A program made the position numbers and the translations under genes. From the NCBI RefSeq assembly GCF_023015965.1, contig NZ_JALKAN010000001.1:496001-560000 (forward strand): a DNA stretch of 64,000 nucleotides. Reading direction: 5' to 3'. Below are positions 18,131 to 27,095 of the stretch, piece after piece. The first letter of the stretch is position 1. Every line of letters starts with the position of its first letter. A model generated the notes under the pieces. It ran no database searches. It saw only the letters and a program-made list of their open reading frames with translations, and was not told where the DNA came from. The DNA comes from Allomuricauda sp. F6463D (GTDB lineage: Bacteria; Bacteroidota; Bacteroidia; Flavobacteriales; Flavobacteriaceae).

Positions 18131-18793
18131 TTATGGCATCTCTAAAGACTTTAAATATTTTTTAAACTGAGATTTATATGCCTTGTTATGAGCTATACTT
18201 TTACCTTTTAGATTTTTGTGAAATCGTTCTATTGCAAGCGTGGAAAATGAAGTGGCAATCTCTATCTGGTTCAAGGACAAATGTATTTCTTTTAAAAAAT
18301 TCATATAGTTGACTTGATTAAACACTTCGTAGGTATTGAACAATTTTACCTCACCTTTATTGAAATCTTCTGGTTTTATGTTTAAAAATGGTTCTGGGAA
18401 ATTATTGAAGCGATTAAAAAATATGTTGCCATTTCCTGCTATTGATTCCCATAATATATTGAACTGTTGATTATTAAAATCTTTATCGTCTGTTAATTGC
18501 CAATGATAGGATTTATCTGTTACCTCATTTGGTGTTAACCCAACCAGAAATACCTGGTTATTCGTATCCATTATATTTCGCTTTGGAGCAATAGATGAGG
18601 AAAAATTAGAGTAAACGGATAGAAAACAGGAAAAGCTAGCATGTTTGTATGCTTTTTCTATTTTAATACACTTAATAAGATTTGGCACATCATTTTTATA
18701 GAATTTAGGGCTTGCTCCGGACCATTTTTCTTTATTAAATTTATTCTTTAAATAGTTGTTAACCTCAAAATTAAAATTGATCAAGTCATTCAT
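18131..18793 (-). CDS. Hypothetical protein
   Basis: A 220-residue soluble protein without signal peptide or membrane segments; rich in Asn, Phe and Lys. No family recognised. It starts 15 bp after the stop of the leucine-rich-repeat gene, so the two form an operon with the lipoprotein-like gene further upstream. Such small partners of LRR proteins are sometimes immunity or chaperone proteins, but nothing in the sequence proves this. Confidence 0.65.
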   Translation of the reverse strand: MNDLINFNFEVNNYLKNKFNKEKWSGASPKFYKNDVPNLIKCIKIEKAYKHASFSCFLSVYSNFSSSIAPKRNIMDTNNQVFLVGLTPNEVTDKSYHWQLTDDKDFNNQQFNILWESIAGNGNIFFNRFNNFPEPFLNIKPEDFNKGEVKLFNTYEVFNQVNYMNFLKEIHLSLNQIEIATSFSTLAIERFHKNLKGKSIAHNKAYKSQFKKYLKSLEMP

Positions 18794-18808
18794 TTCAAAT
18801 TGTGTAAA

Positions 18809-20215
18809 TTAAAAAACCGGCCACTTAAAATAGATGTTTTCAGAGTCTGATTCCTTCAGAGAGTTTACATTTATTCCACTTGCTTCGGCTATTTTATCCA
18901 AGGTGTCCCACAAATATTCACGTTCACCCGTTGCAAAAAGTTCTAATTGCTCATCTATCTTATCCAGGGCGTTTGCAGTTTCTTCAAAGAATGCTAATTT
19001 CTCTGCTGTGGTTTTATCGGCATTCTTGATTAATTTATCAATCAAGCTTCTTATTTCTTCATCTATTTTATTGCAGTTTTCTTCTGTATATGGTTCTGAG
19101 TAATCTTCATAACAATGGAATCTAAAGTCTTTTTTAATAAATTCCAGAGGAGAATCTCCAAAGTGTTCTTTGTATTGTTTTATACCTTCTTCGTCTAAGT
19201 GATCTAGAATCTCATCCCATTTAAACAACGTTTTTAATTTATTAAGAGCTCTAAATTTTTGAATTAAGGGTAAATATCCCTTCTTAACTTTAACAAACCA
19301 CGGTAGTAATTGTAGTTTTTCAAGATTAGGTAAATCAGAAAGGAAGTTAAGATTGTCTATAGCACCTATATAAAGTATTTCAAGCGACTTGAGGTTGGTT
19401 AGTTTACTTAAAGATTCTTGATTGGTCATTTTGTCAACTCTTTTTATAGATAAGTTTTTAAGGGCAGTATTTTTTTCAAGCGTAGCACAATCTAAATGTG
19501 AGATCCCATCAAAGGTTAAAGACTGCAAAGCAGTTAAGTTGCTCAACCCCTCTAAACCGGTGAAATCATTACTAGAACTTATTTCAAGCTTTTTTAAACG
19601 CTTATTGCTTACCTGGGTTAAACTATCTATGGATTTAATATGGGACGAACCGGTAATTTTTAATTCTTTTAGTTTAGTGATTTTTTCTACGCCATCTAAT
19701 GATTCTATTTTAGAAAGATTTATTTCTAAAGCACTTAAATGTGGTGTGTTGCTAAACTTTTTTAAGTCTGGATAAGGGAAGTTTTCAATAAAAACAGATT
19801 TTATACTTTTAAGTGCAGCAATATTTTTAGTTCCATTTAACCACAAAAAACGTAAGGTTTCCAGCTGAGGAAAACTACTAAAATCCAAATTGCCTTTAGG
19901 CTCATATCCAGGGGTATAGGTAAACCAAAGCCTTTTTAAATTATGTAATGCGTTTAGCGGACTAATATCGGTATCTTCCAAAGCACTTACATCTATATCT
20001 TCAAGGTCGGCGAAAAGTGGGTCGGTAAGAAAATTAAATGGAATGTGGGAAATATAGATGCGTTTAGGTTTTAAAATTTCATAGGCTTTAATACATAGGT
20101 CAACACTGTGTTGTTCAAAAAAAATGACTGGGTTTTTCTTGATATTATCGATCCTTACATATTCAAATTTTTTTCCTAAAATCTCAACAATGTCCTCTTT
20201 GTTTTTTTTATGCAT
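18809..20215 (-). CDS. Leucine-rich-repeat protein
   Basis: A 468-residue protein with no signal peptide. From about residue 60 to 320 it carries around eleven irregular leucine-rich repeats (phrases such as LSALEINLSKIESLDGV, LKKLEISSSNDFTGLEGL, LKSLEILYIGAIDNLNFL), of the bacterial type with about 22-24 residues. The N-terminal 60 residues and the Glu/Lys-rich C-terminal 130 residues are unassigned. LRR solenoids bind proteins. It is in a three-gene minus-strand run (20973 to 18131) with gaps of 15 and 23 bp. Confidence 0.75.
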   Translation of the reverse strand: MHKKNKEDIVEILGKKFEYVRIDNIKKNPVIFFEQHSVDLCIKAYEILKPKRIYISHIPFNFLTDPLFADLEDIDVSALEDTDISPLNALHNLKRLWFTYTPGYEPKGNLDFSSFPQLETLRFLWLNGTKNIAALKSIKSVFIENFPYPDLKKFSNTPHLSALEINLSKIESLDGVEKITKLKELKITGSSHIKSIDSLTQVSNKRLKKLEISSSNDFTGLEGLSNLTALQSLTFDGISHLDCATLEKNTALKNLSIKRVDKMTNQESLSKLTNLKSLEILYIGAIDNLNFLSDLPNLEKLQLLPWFVKVKKGYLPLIQKFRALNKLKTLFKWDEILDHLDEEGIKQYKEHFGDSPLEFIKKDFRFHCYEDYSEPYTEENCNKIDEEIRSLIDKLIKNADKTTAEKLAFFEETANALDKIDEQLELFATGEREYLWDTLDKIAEASGINVNSLKESDSENIYFKWPVF

Positions 20216-20238
20216 TTGTTATCAATGTATAATTTATG

Positions 20239-20973
20239 CTAAAAGTTTTTGGAAACCAGTTCTAGTTCGGTACCGTTAAATAGATAATTGAAACTTCCTT
20301 CTATCATTTCCGCCTTGTTCATCTGAAAGTCTGAAGATTTTATATGAAAAACGGCAATACTCTTGTCTATACCCTCGGATGACCATCGACTTAGTGGTTG
20401 TTTTAACGTATTTCTGTTATCCCAGACAAAAAGACCCAATATTGTTTTTTCAATAATTCCGTACTCGTTGAAAAGAACTTCTCCATTCTTTTTTTTAGTA
20501 CTTCTAAACACAATATCACCTGTTTTAATATTCTGTTTGGACAACTTCACTTTCTCAGGTTTTATAATAATCAATTTATTTAGTTCTAAATTCTTGTACG
20601 ATTTAACTTTTGAATCAAGATCAGGGTAACTTCCCATTACCAATTCATATTCAATTCCCTCTACAGTGAATTTTGTGTTACGAATAACTCCTGTTCGCCA
20701 GGTAATTTCTTGGCTGCCATCATTTCCTGTCACATTAAAGTAGAACGTTCGTCTTTCCCATTTTGCATTGTTTGGTCCGGGGATTTTTTTTAGTCGAGTA
20801 TGTTCAATTGTAAAGTCGGGAAAGTGTATTTTTTTATTCAACTCAAAAGCTGTAATGGAATTATAGTTGTGCGTTTGTTGATCAATCATAATTGTAGTTT
20901 TGTCTTTTTCAATACACGAATCATTCAAGCTTGAAAAAAAAATAAGAGATGCTAGTATAAATTTTATGGTCAT
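20239..20973 (-). CDS. Hypothetical secreted protein
   Basis: A 244-residue protein with an N-terminal signal-like segment (about 1-18, ASLIFFSSLNDSC, possibly a lipobox at Cys19). The rest is beta-rich and has no recognised domain. It is the first gene of the run with the LRR protein (23 bp gap). Confidence 0.6.
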   Translation of the reverse strand: MTIKFILASLIFFSSLNDSCIEKDKTTIMIDQQTHNYNSITAFELNKKIHFPDFTIEHTRLKKIPGPNNAKWERRTFYFNVTGNDGSQEITWRTGVIRNTKFTVEGIEYELVMGSYPDLDSKVKSYKNLELNKLIIIKPEKVKLSKQNIKTGDIVFRSTKKKNGEVLFNEYGIIEKTILGLFVWDNRNTLKQPLSRWSSEGIDKSIAVFHIKSSDFQMNKAEMIEGSFNYLFNGTELELVSKNF

Positions 20974-21157
20974 TTAGTTTTTTTCAAGATTTTTTTAATA
21001 GTAGAAAAGCTTCGATTGAATACGGAGTCATTTTTTTAATCTTATTATGAAGGAATCTAAAATTATAACATAGAAAGGTCCTGGTTAACATGCCTTGAGT
21101 CATTTCAAATTAAATTCTTTATACCGGATTAAGTATTTCGGTTGTTTTCAATAATTA

Positions 21158-21718
21158 TTACCATTTCCAATTTAATTCTTCAGAATATAAAACCTCATTC
21201 TCAGCAGCTATGGTATCCAATGTGTTTTTAACACTGTCAGCATCCTGTATTTCTGATTTGGGTAAAATTATGTAAGCTCCAGCTTTTAATATTAGAAAGA
21301 AATGTGTTTTTATCTCAATAATTTTTTCTAGGGAAGTATAAGTTACTTTAGATTCCCCAGTGAAATCATGAATCTCTACATATTCTTCATGAAATGAAAG
21401 AACCGATTCTTTTCCAAAATTATTTTTATAATTTTTTTGGACCAACTTCAAGAATCGTTTTTTTAATATGTTTTTATAAAAGTATGGAAAGAATAATATA
21501 CTAAGAATAGCCACTGGGATAGCCCCTAAATAATGTCCAAATTCAATTTTATCATTGAATAAAAATAAAAGTAATACACTAAAAAATATAATGAACGCAA
21601 TTACAAATAACCAAACTTTAGACCTTTGTTTTATTGATTCTTCGTTAATAGAATTATAGTATAGAACCTGTTGTAAATAATCGTTTGTATTTAGTTTATA
21701 TCTTAAAATTAGGTTCAT
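21158..21718 (-). CDS. YcxB-like domain membrane protein
   Basis: A 186-residue protein with two adjacent transmembrane helices (about 35-53 and 62-82) and a C-terminal soluble YcxB-like domain (about 100-175), including LSFHEEYVEIHDFTGESKVTYTSLEKI. The family is of unknown function. Single gene with 160-180 bp AT-rich gaps on both sides. Confidence 0.75.
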   Translation of the reverse strand: MNLILRYKLNTNDYLQQVLYYNSINEESIKQRSKVWLFVIAFIIFFSVLLLFLFNDKIEFGHYLGAIPVAILSILFFPYFYKNILKKRFLKLVQKNYKNNFGKESVLSFHEEYVEIHDFTGESKVTYTSLEKIIEIKTHFFLILKAGAYIILPKSEIQDADSVKNTLDTIAAENEVLYSEELNWKW

Positions 21719-22113
21719 TCTTCTAAATTATTGCCAAGGTGTTTAAATATAGCAAATTGCGTATTTGAATACTGACATTTTTGGATGTAAACTAGGCGTC
21801 ACATAAATGCAACAAGTATTATTCAAGTACTAAACTAACAATTTTTATGCAGGTCTTAAGTTTGTTTACTTATGATCAGAAGAAACAAAATTGAGCCTTA
21901 AAGTTCATATTTATGATGAGTTTTAGAATGGTTAATAAAAGACCATACTTCGATGCTTCTGAAAGCAACACCACGATTTTGGTATCTAGCCAAACAAATT
22001 CTTCATTGTGATCATCCATTAAAATGTAGTCGTTCCTCTTCGGTAAAAAAATCAGAAATCGGATACAAAAGTGCCATTTAACCATTACTTTTAAACGTAA
22101 TTACTGTTTTACA

Positions 22114-22785
22114 ATGAGATATATAATACTACTGCTGCTGCTGCTCTCTTTATCTCTTCTAAGCTGCATAGAGTTACCCCATGATGTAAGGTCTATAGAT
22201 CACACAGAGTTAATGCAGTTTAAAGTTGATGAAAACAGTTTTGAGCCAGGCTGGTTTCCCAATCCCGACATTAAAAAACCACTCTTCAGGGATTATAGAG
22301 CAATGGATGAAGAAATTACAGTTGACCCAAATCTGGATTCAACATCCATTTTCCACCCAACTAACCAACCTGATAAATTGAGCTTGGTCTTTAAAGCTGA
22401 TAGTATATCGGTGGATCACAAAAAAAAGCTGTTTTCACTACAAGGCAAAATAGCTCAAGACTATGACCAAACAAAACCTGAGGATTATAAGGTGTACATT
22501 GGCCAGAGGCAAGACACTATGGTGAATGTCACTTTTGTGATGAGTTCGCATATAGACAATTACTTTAAGGGCAAAAAAATCAATGAGGACATCGATTTTA
22601 GCGTACCCGCTTTTTATTTGGACAACTACCAAGAATTACCGGTTGAACAAAACATGGCAACCAAAGAAATGCTCTTGAACATTACCACAACAATCCAAAA
22701 TAAAAGTGTGCTCGTGATTTCGCAGAATAATCGCTACGCGGAGATTTTCGAAATCGGAAAATTAATGGAATCAATGGAAGAATAG
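22114..22785 (+). CDS. Hypothetical lipoprotein
   Basis: A 223-residue lipoprotein (leucine-rich signal, lipobox LLSC with Cys about 18). No known domain; the mature part is acidic. It is one of few plus-strand genes in the accessory region and sits alone between convergent neighbours. Confidence 0.65.
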   Translation: MRYIILLLLLLSLSLLSCIELPHDVRSIDHTELMQFKVDENSFEPGWFPNPDIKKPLFRDYRAMDEEITVDPNLDSTSIFHPTNQPDKLSLVFKADSISVDHKKKLFSLQGKIAQDYDQTKPEDYKVYIGQRQDTMVNVTFVMSSHIDNYFKGKKINEDIDFSVPAFYLDNYQELPVEQNMATKEMLLNITTTIQNKSVLVISQNNRYAEIFEIGKLMESMEE

Positions 22786-22895
22786 GTTGTTATAAACCTA
22801 CTTATATATGAAAGCTAGGTGGTTTATCTCTTTAGACTGTCAGTATAGACCAGATAGGAAATGTTATTAGGATACCTTGTAACGTTTAGTTTTTT

Positions 22896-23759
22896 TTAAT
22901 TCAACCATTCTTTTATTTTCATTTGTATTTCAGGGTATGTTTCTTTAGAAGGCATGTGTTTAGTATTCTTTAAAAAATAGACCTCTTTTAAGTTTGAGAA
23001 TATTTCTCTACTTCTTTTTTCAGCACCTTTTCCGGGAAAGAATATATCATCTGAGGCTACCATAATGAAAATAGGTTTTTTAAAATGTAAAACATCTTTT
23101 TTAGTTAACAGTATCGGTCTTCGATAATCGATCTTAACACCTAGCAATAATAATTTTTGCATTTTAAACATAAACTCATCATTTTCTGGGACAAATGCTT
23201 TTGTAAATGCCTTTAGGTGATGGTCCTTTTTAGTAATCATAAATCGTATAAGTGGAAATGAAAGTTTGGTAAGCGATTCCCAAAAATTTCCGTTTACAAG
23301 ACCACTGGGAACAATAAAAATACATTTATCCACTGTTTTAGGTTTATGAGTAATTAATTTTTGAAGAATATAAGCTCCATAGGATATTCCTATATAATTT
23401 GCGTTTTCAATATTCAATTTTTCAACCACTTCATCCGCCCAAAGAGCATATGAATCATCTTTAATGTTCAAAACTGTTTCAGCACTTTGGGTAGCTTGTC
23501 CTATGGTGTCGACAGCGAATAATTGATAATCATCTCTTAATTCCTTAACAGCTTCGAGTGTTAAAGGAGCTCCTGCATTAATACCATGAAATAATATTAT
23601 TGGTTTTCCTTTGGAGTTTCCTGTTTTAATTACCCTAGTGTTTCCAAATTGTGTCTCAATATCTAATGCCACATAATCAATATTTAAACTCGATAATTTT
23701 TCATCATATAAAGACATTATTGCCTTTTTGGCTTTCTCATTTTTGTATATTGACTTCAT
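22896..23759 (-). CDS. Alpha/beta hydrolase
   Basis: A 287-residue cytosolic alpha/beta-hydrolase-fold protein. The oxyanion motif FHGINAG, the nucleophile elbow GISYGA, the acid in ASDDIFFPG and the catalytic His in NTKHMPS are all present. Substrate unknown. It is divergent from a TetR-type regulator with only 66 bp between the start codons, and the shared palindrome (23788-23815) suggests that the regulator controls this gene. Confidence 0.85.
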   Translation of the reverse strand: MKSIYKNEKAKKAIMSLYDEKLSSLNIDYVALDIETQFGNTRVIKTGNSKGKPIILFHGINAGAPLTLEAVKELRDDYQLFAVDTIGQATQSAETVLNIKDDSYALWADEVVEKLNIENANYIGISYGAYILQKLITHKPKTVDKCIFIVPSGLVNGNFWESLTKLSFPLIRFMITKKDHHLKAFTKAFVPENDEFMFKMQKLLLLGVKIDYRRPILLTKKDVLHFKKPIFIMVASDDIFFPGKGAEKRSREIFSNLKEVYFLKNTKHMPSKETYPEIQMKIKEWLN

Positions 23760-23787
23760 AACTTTTATTATAAAATTAAAACAATAT

Positions 23788-23815
23788 CAAAAATAGTCCA
23801 TTTGACCTATTTTTG
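23788..23815. promoter_or_regulatory. Divergent palindromic operator/promoter
   Basis: A perfect inverted repeat CAAAAATAG - 10 bases - CTATTTTTG. Each arm also reads TATTTTTG outward, a TAnnTTTG -7 box, so the same sequence can be the -7 element of both divergent genes and the TetR binding site. No good -33 boxes were seen. Confidence 0.6.
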
Positions 23816-23825
23816 GAAATGAAAT

Positions 23826-24425
23826 ATGAAAACACAACAATTAATCATAAATAAAGCTATTGAATTATTTAATGCTAAAGGAGTTAAGAATGTAACTTTA
23901 AGAGAGATTGCTACTGAGATTGATAAAAGTTATGGTAACGTTACATATCATTTCTCAACTAAGGAAAAATTATTAGAAACCTTGTTTGAGGATTATAATA
24001 CATCATTGATAAAGCTTCAAAACAATGGTTTATCTTTTCAAAACATGCTGCATTATTTTTTAATAGCACCAGAACTCAACTTTGATGTTATGATAAAATA
24101 TTTATTCTTTTTTGTTGATTATACAGAAATAAAACGGGCCTATCCAAAGCTAATGGACCAAGTTGAATTGTATAATATGGAAAGAATGCAAAAATGGAAA
24201 GGACTATTGATGGAGTTGCAAGAAAAAAAATTTCTGAAAAGTGAATTGTCTGAAAGTGATTTAGAATTTATTATGGAATTAAGTATAGGCTTACGAATGT
24301 ATTATTTTAGAGAAACATCAATAAATTGTTTAGACAAAACAAAATTTTCATTTAAAGTAAATCAATTATTACTTCCTTATTTAAGTAAAAAAGGAAGAGT
24401 GTTTTATAATTCCTTTTATTCTTAA
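23826..24425 (+). CDS. TetR/AcrR-family transcriptional regulator
   Basis: A 199-residue regulator. The N-terminal helix-turn-helix (about 6-52) has the TetR pattern KAIELFNAKGVKNVTLREIA and SYGNVTYHFSTKEKLLE. The C-terminal ligand domain (about 70-190) is helical and unassigned. It likely represses itself and the divergent hydrolase gene through the palindrome between them. Its -7 box candidate ends 10 bp before the ATG. Confidence 0.87.
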   Translation: MKTQQLIINKAIELFNAKGVKNVTLREIATEIDKSYGNVTYHFSTKEKLLETLFEDYNTSLIKLQNNGLSFQNMLHYFLIAPELNFDVMIKYLFFFVDYTEIKRAYPKLMDQVELYNMERMQKWKGLLMELQEKKFLKSELSESDLEFIMELSIGLRMYYFRETSINCLDKTKFSFKVNQLLLPYLSKKGRVFYNSFYS

Positions 24426-24564
24426 TCCCATGATATTTTGATTGCTTGTACCTGTCTTAGCGTCGTATGGTAACCAAGGCTTTTGAATAAGGTCCGTTTC
24501 GAACTAAATTTAACTTTAAAAAAAGAAGCTCGCGATTAGTTACCAATTAATTAAGCAACATCAA

Positions 24565-24717
24565 GGACTTTTAGTAGGAGTTGTATTTTCGTTATTTGTA
24601 CAAATACAATTCTAGTTTTTCTTTCAGTTGCGCTGCTTCATCTCTGTATTTTTTGATTTGGCGTTCAAATCGCCTAAGAATAATACGTCTCCAAAGAATT
24701 CTATTTATAAACAATGG
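24565..24717. repeat. Direct repeat copy 1 (~153 bp)
   Basis: It matches 25857-26012 in the same orientation with few differences, including a near-identical block starting CAGTTGCGCTGCTTCATC and ending AAACAATGG. The two copies flank the oxidoreductase gene at 24851-25771. Confidence 0.85.
24597..24717 (-). pseudogene. Fragment: duplicated 3' end of the gene at 25885-26310
   Basis: The minus strand encodes about the last 40 codons of the downstream truncated gene (NRILWRRIILRRFERQIKKY-like), but the similarity stops abruptly at 24717, so it has no start region. It is a by-product of the direct repeat. Confidence 0.7.
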
Positions 24718-24850
24718 AGGATTGGATTGACGTAAACGCGCTTATATAAGAAGATCAATAGCCAGTCAATATAGACCATGGAATACGGCTATTATCATCT
24801 GAAATAGGTGCGCACAGCCATTAAACTTAGAGCCATAGTTGTTTGCTCAT

Positions 24851-25771
24851 TTATTTTAACACCTCTATTACAACATTCCCTCTTTTTCTTCCTTTGTCCA
24901 CGTATTCGTGGGCTTGCACTAATTCATCGAGTTTAAAGGATTTGTCGATAAAAGGTTTTAACGTTCCTTTTTCAGCCATATCCTTTATCAACTTAAGATG
25001 ATCATCCTTCTCCTTGGTCAGCATTTTAACTGAAACAAAAGCACCACCTTTTTTAAGCACCTTTTTTGCTTTTCCTTTTGAGGTCTTTCCAACGGCATCA
25101 AAAATTATATCAAATTTTTCAGTGCCCTCGTAATAGTCCTCTTTTTTATAATCCATCCAACTTTTAGCGCCTAATGATTTTATCATTTCAAAATTCGAAG
25201 TACTGCACACAGCTTTTACCCTAGATTCTTTTTGATTTGCAATTTGTACCGCATAGCTTCCAACGCTTCCAGAGGCTCCATAAACCAAAACATTTTGTTC
25301 ACTTTTTAAATTGGCTTTCTCTAAAAGGTAAATTGCTGTCATTGCTCCAATGGGTAGTGCCGCAGCCTCTGCGTAACTCAAATTCTCCGGTTTTAGTTCA
25401 ACCACACCATTTTTCCATTTTTGAGGTATGCATATATATTCGGCGTACGATCCTGTGTTTAGCATCGTAGTTGTACCAAAGACACTATCACCCACTTTAA
25501 ATTCAGTAACGTTTTTCCCGATCTCCACAACTATTCCAGCCAATTCGTGCCCTAAAATCTTCTTTTTAGGTCTGAAAAGCCCAAAAATCAATCGTGCAGG
25601 AAGCCAAAATAACAACGGAAAATCAGAACTTCGTAGTCTAACATCTCCAGAAGTAACGGTGGCTGCATGAATTTGTACTAGAAGTTCATCATCCTTAGGT
25701 TTAGGTTTTTGTATATTCTTTACTTTAAGGACCTGTGGCGCACCATATTTTTCATATACTACTGCTTTCAT
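24851..25771 (-). CDS. Quinone-oxidoreductase-like NAD(P)-dependent dehydrogenase (MDR family)
   Basis: A 306-residue medium-chain dehydrogenase/reductase without zinc ligands, of the NADPH:quinone oxidoreductase type. An N-terminal GroES-like domain has GHELAGIVVEIGKNV; the Rossmann domain has VLVYGASGSVGSYAVQIA (about residue 150). It would reduce quinones or enones with NADPH in the cytosol. It lies inside a segment bordered by direct repeats, which suggests separate insertion. Confidence 0.9.
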   Translation of the reverse strand: MKAVVYEKYGAPQVLKVKNIQKPKPKDDELLVQIHAATVTSGDVRLRSSDFPLLFWLPARLIFGLFRPKKKILGHELAGIVVEIGKNVTEFKVGDSVFGTTTMLNTGSYAEYICIPQKWKNGVVELKPENLSYAEAAALPIGAMTAIYLLEKANLKSEQNVLVYGASGSVGSYAVQIANQKESRVKAVCSTSNFEMIKSLGAKSWMDYKKEDYYEGTEKFDIIFDAVGKTSKGKAKKVLKKGGAFVSVKMLTKEKDDHLKLIKDMAEKGTLKPFIDKSFKLDELVQAHEYVDKGRKRGNVVIEVLK

Positions 25772-25856
25772 ATTTTTTAGGTATCATGAAAATGTTCCGT
25801 CATAAACGAAAGATAGTGATTTGCTGCAATGAAATCTGATTAAGAAAGCAATATAG

Positions 25857-26012
25857 GGGACTTTTATTAAGTATTATATTTTCGTTATTTGTTCAAAAAT
25901 AATTCTAGTGTTTCTTTCAGTTGCGCTGCTTCATCTCTGTATTTTTTGATTTGGCGTTCAAATCGTCTTAGAATAATACGTCTCCAAAGAATTCTATTAA
26001 TAAACAATGGTT
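25857..26012. repeat. Direct repeat copy 2 (~156 bp)
   Basis: Second copy of the 24565-24717 repeat. It covers the 3' end of the truncated gene at 25885-26310 plus about 28 bp beyond its stop codon. Confidence 0.85.
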
Positions 26013-26310
26013 CTTCTTTTACATATTTAAGTAGTTCAGTGCGGTCATTATCTCTTAAGAATGTGCCAAACCAAACGGTATTCTCCCGCCAATACGACAT
26101 CTCGCTATAAAAACTTTCATCTAATTCTGCGTTAACAACATCTATATCAACGGTAAAAGTGTGATAGAAGTTGGCTATTTGAATATTTAAAATACGTGTT
26201 GATTCATTTAGATTTGATTTCTGTTTTAATAATTCATAACGTTCTTTGCTAATATCAAAATCTGGATAAGTAGTAAATGATGGTATTATAGAGTCATTTT
26301 CATAATGTTT
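25885..26310 (-). pseudogene. 5'-truncated gene, possibly DUF6090-like
   Basis: The frame is open for 142 codons from just after a TAA at 26313-26311 to the stop at 25885, but the first ATG (26100) is internal. The sequence before it is clearly coding (phrases FDISKERYELLKQKSN and RILNIQIANFYHTF), so the 5' end has been lost, probably at a junction near 26310. The helical pattern with YELL...NIQIANFYHTF recalls the C-terminal half of flavobacterial DUF6090 membrane proteins; this assignment is tentative. Confidence 0.6.
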
Positions 26311-26354
26311 TTATTTTTTTACTACTGTATATCCTGGTAATCCGTGTAGACATT

Positions 26355-26999
26355 TTATAATTTGGTTTCCACCTGGTTCACCTGCGTGGTAATGGTATTA
26401 TTGGGTAAACCAAAAAAACCTCTAATAATGCCATGAACAATTGCAATGGGCAAAAAAAGGATCTCTGCTATAAGTGTACTAATTTCGTAAATTAATGAGC
26501 TGTCTTTATAGGGATTTCCTTTTAGTCTGGATATAAATGCACTCAGGGGAATTCCGTACATATTTCCAACAAGCATCAATTGAGAAGCCGAAAGTATAAT
26601 TTGTGCTTTTTCTTTTCCATATTCTTTCACAATAGCATTATAAGCGTATTTTTTTGGATAACCTTTTGATTCAGCAAAATGTTGGGCAAACAGGATTGCT
26701 TTTGCTTCCTCGGGCATAATAAATTCTCCACCGCCACCTTCGCTTAAAAAGCTGTTTATTTCTTCATTGCTCATACCTTGGCGCAAAGCCATTTTAGCAT
26801 GGCCGTATGAGCAGATTGCACATCCGTTTACTTCGGTTACTGCCAATTGTATGCGTTTCACAAAATTTTGGTCAACTAATTTACTTTTATTGTTTCCAAT
26901 TAGTTTTGACATTGCCCTTGGGGCAAAAACAGCAGCACCATACATTTCTCGCAAACTGAATTTACGTTTATATTTAATTCTTGAACTTATTGTTTTCAC
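26355..26999 (-). CDS. Carboxymuconolactone-decarboxylase/AhpD-like protein
   Basis: A 214-residue protein of the AhpD-like superfamily. The core motif EVNGCAICSYGHAKMA has the CxxC...H redox/proton-relay site near residues 57-65. Residues 75-150 continue the helical fold. A C-terminal hydrophobic stretch (about 178-200) may anchor it to the membrane. AhpD relatives reduce peroxides or carry out decarboxylation; the specific role here is unknown. Confidence 0.85.
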   Translation of the reverse strand: MKTISSRIKYKRKFSLREMYGAAVFAPRAMSKLIGNNKSKLVDQNFVKRIQLAVTEVNGCAICSYGHAKMALRQGMSNEEINSFLSEGGGGEFIMPEEAKAILFAQHFAESKGYPKKYAYNAIVKEYGKEKAQIILSASQLMLVGNMYGIPLSAFISRLKGNPYKDSSLIYEISTLIAEILFLPIAIVHGIIRGFFGLPNNTITTQVNQVETKL

Positions 27000-27095
27000 T
27001 GCTGTTAAATCGTTATTTATTGTTGTAATCGCTATCGTTAAGCTAAAATCAGTAATTTTTAAAATACTGTGTTGTGTGTAGTGCTTTCTTCAAAG

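Larger units (their letters stand above)
24426..24850. other. Intergenic stretch with a partial gene copy
   Basis: This 425 bp stretch has no intact gene. Its middle (24565-24717) is a partial copy of sequence at 25857-26012; the remainder shows no recognisable feature. Confidence 0.6.

Noticed and set aside
21876..22085. 69-codon minus-strand open frame upstream of the plus-strand lipoprotein
   Set aside because: It has no recognisable domain and a chance-like composition. The phrase DDHNEEFVWLD could be from a NUDIX-type fragment, but this is too weak to call.
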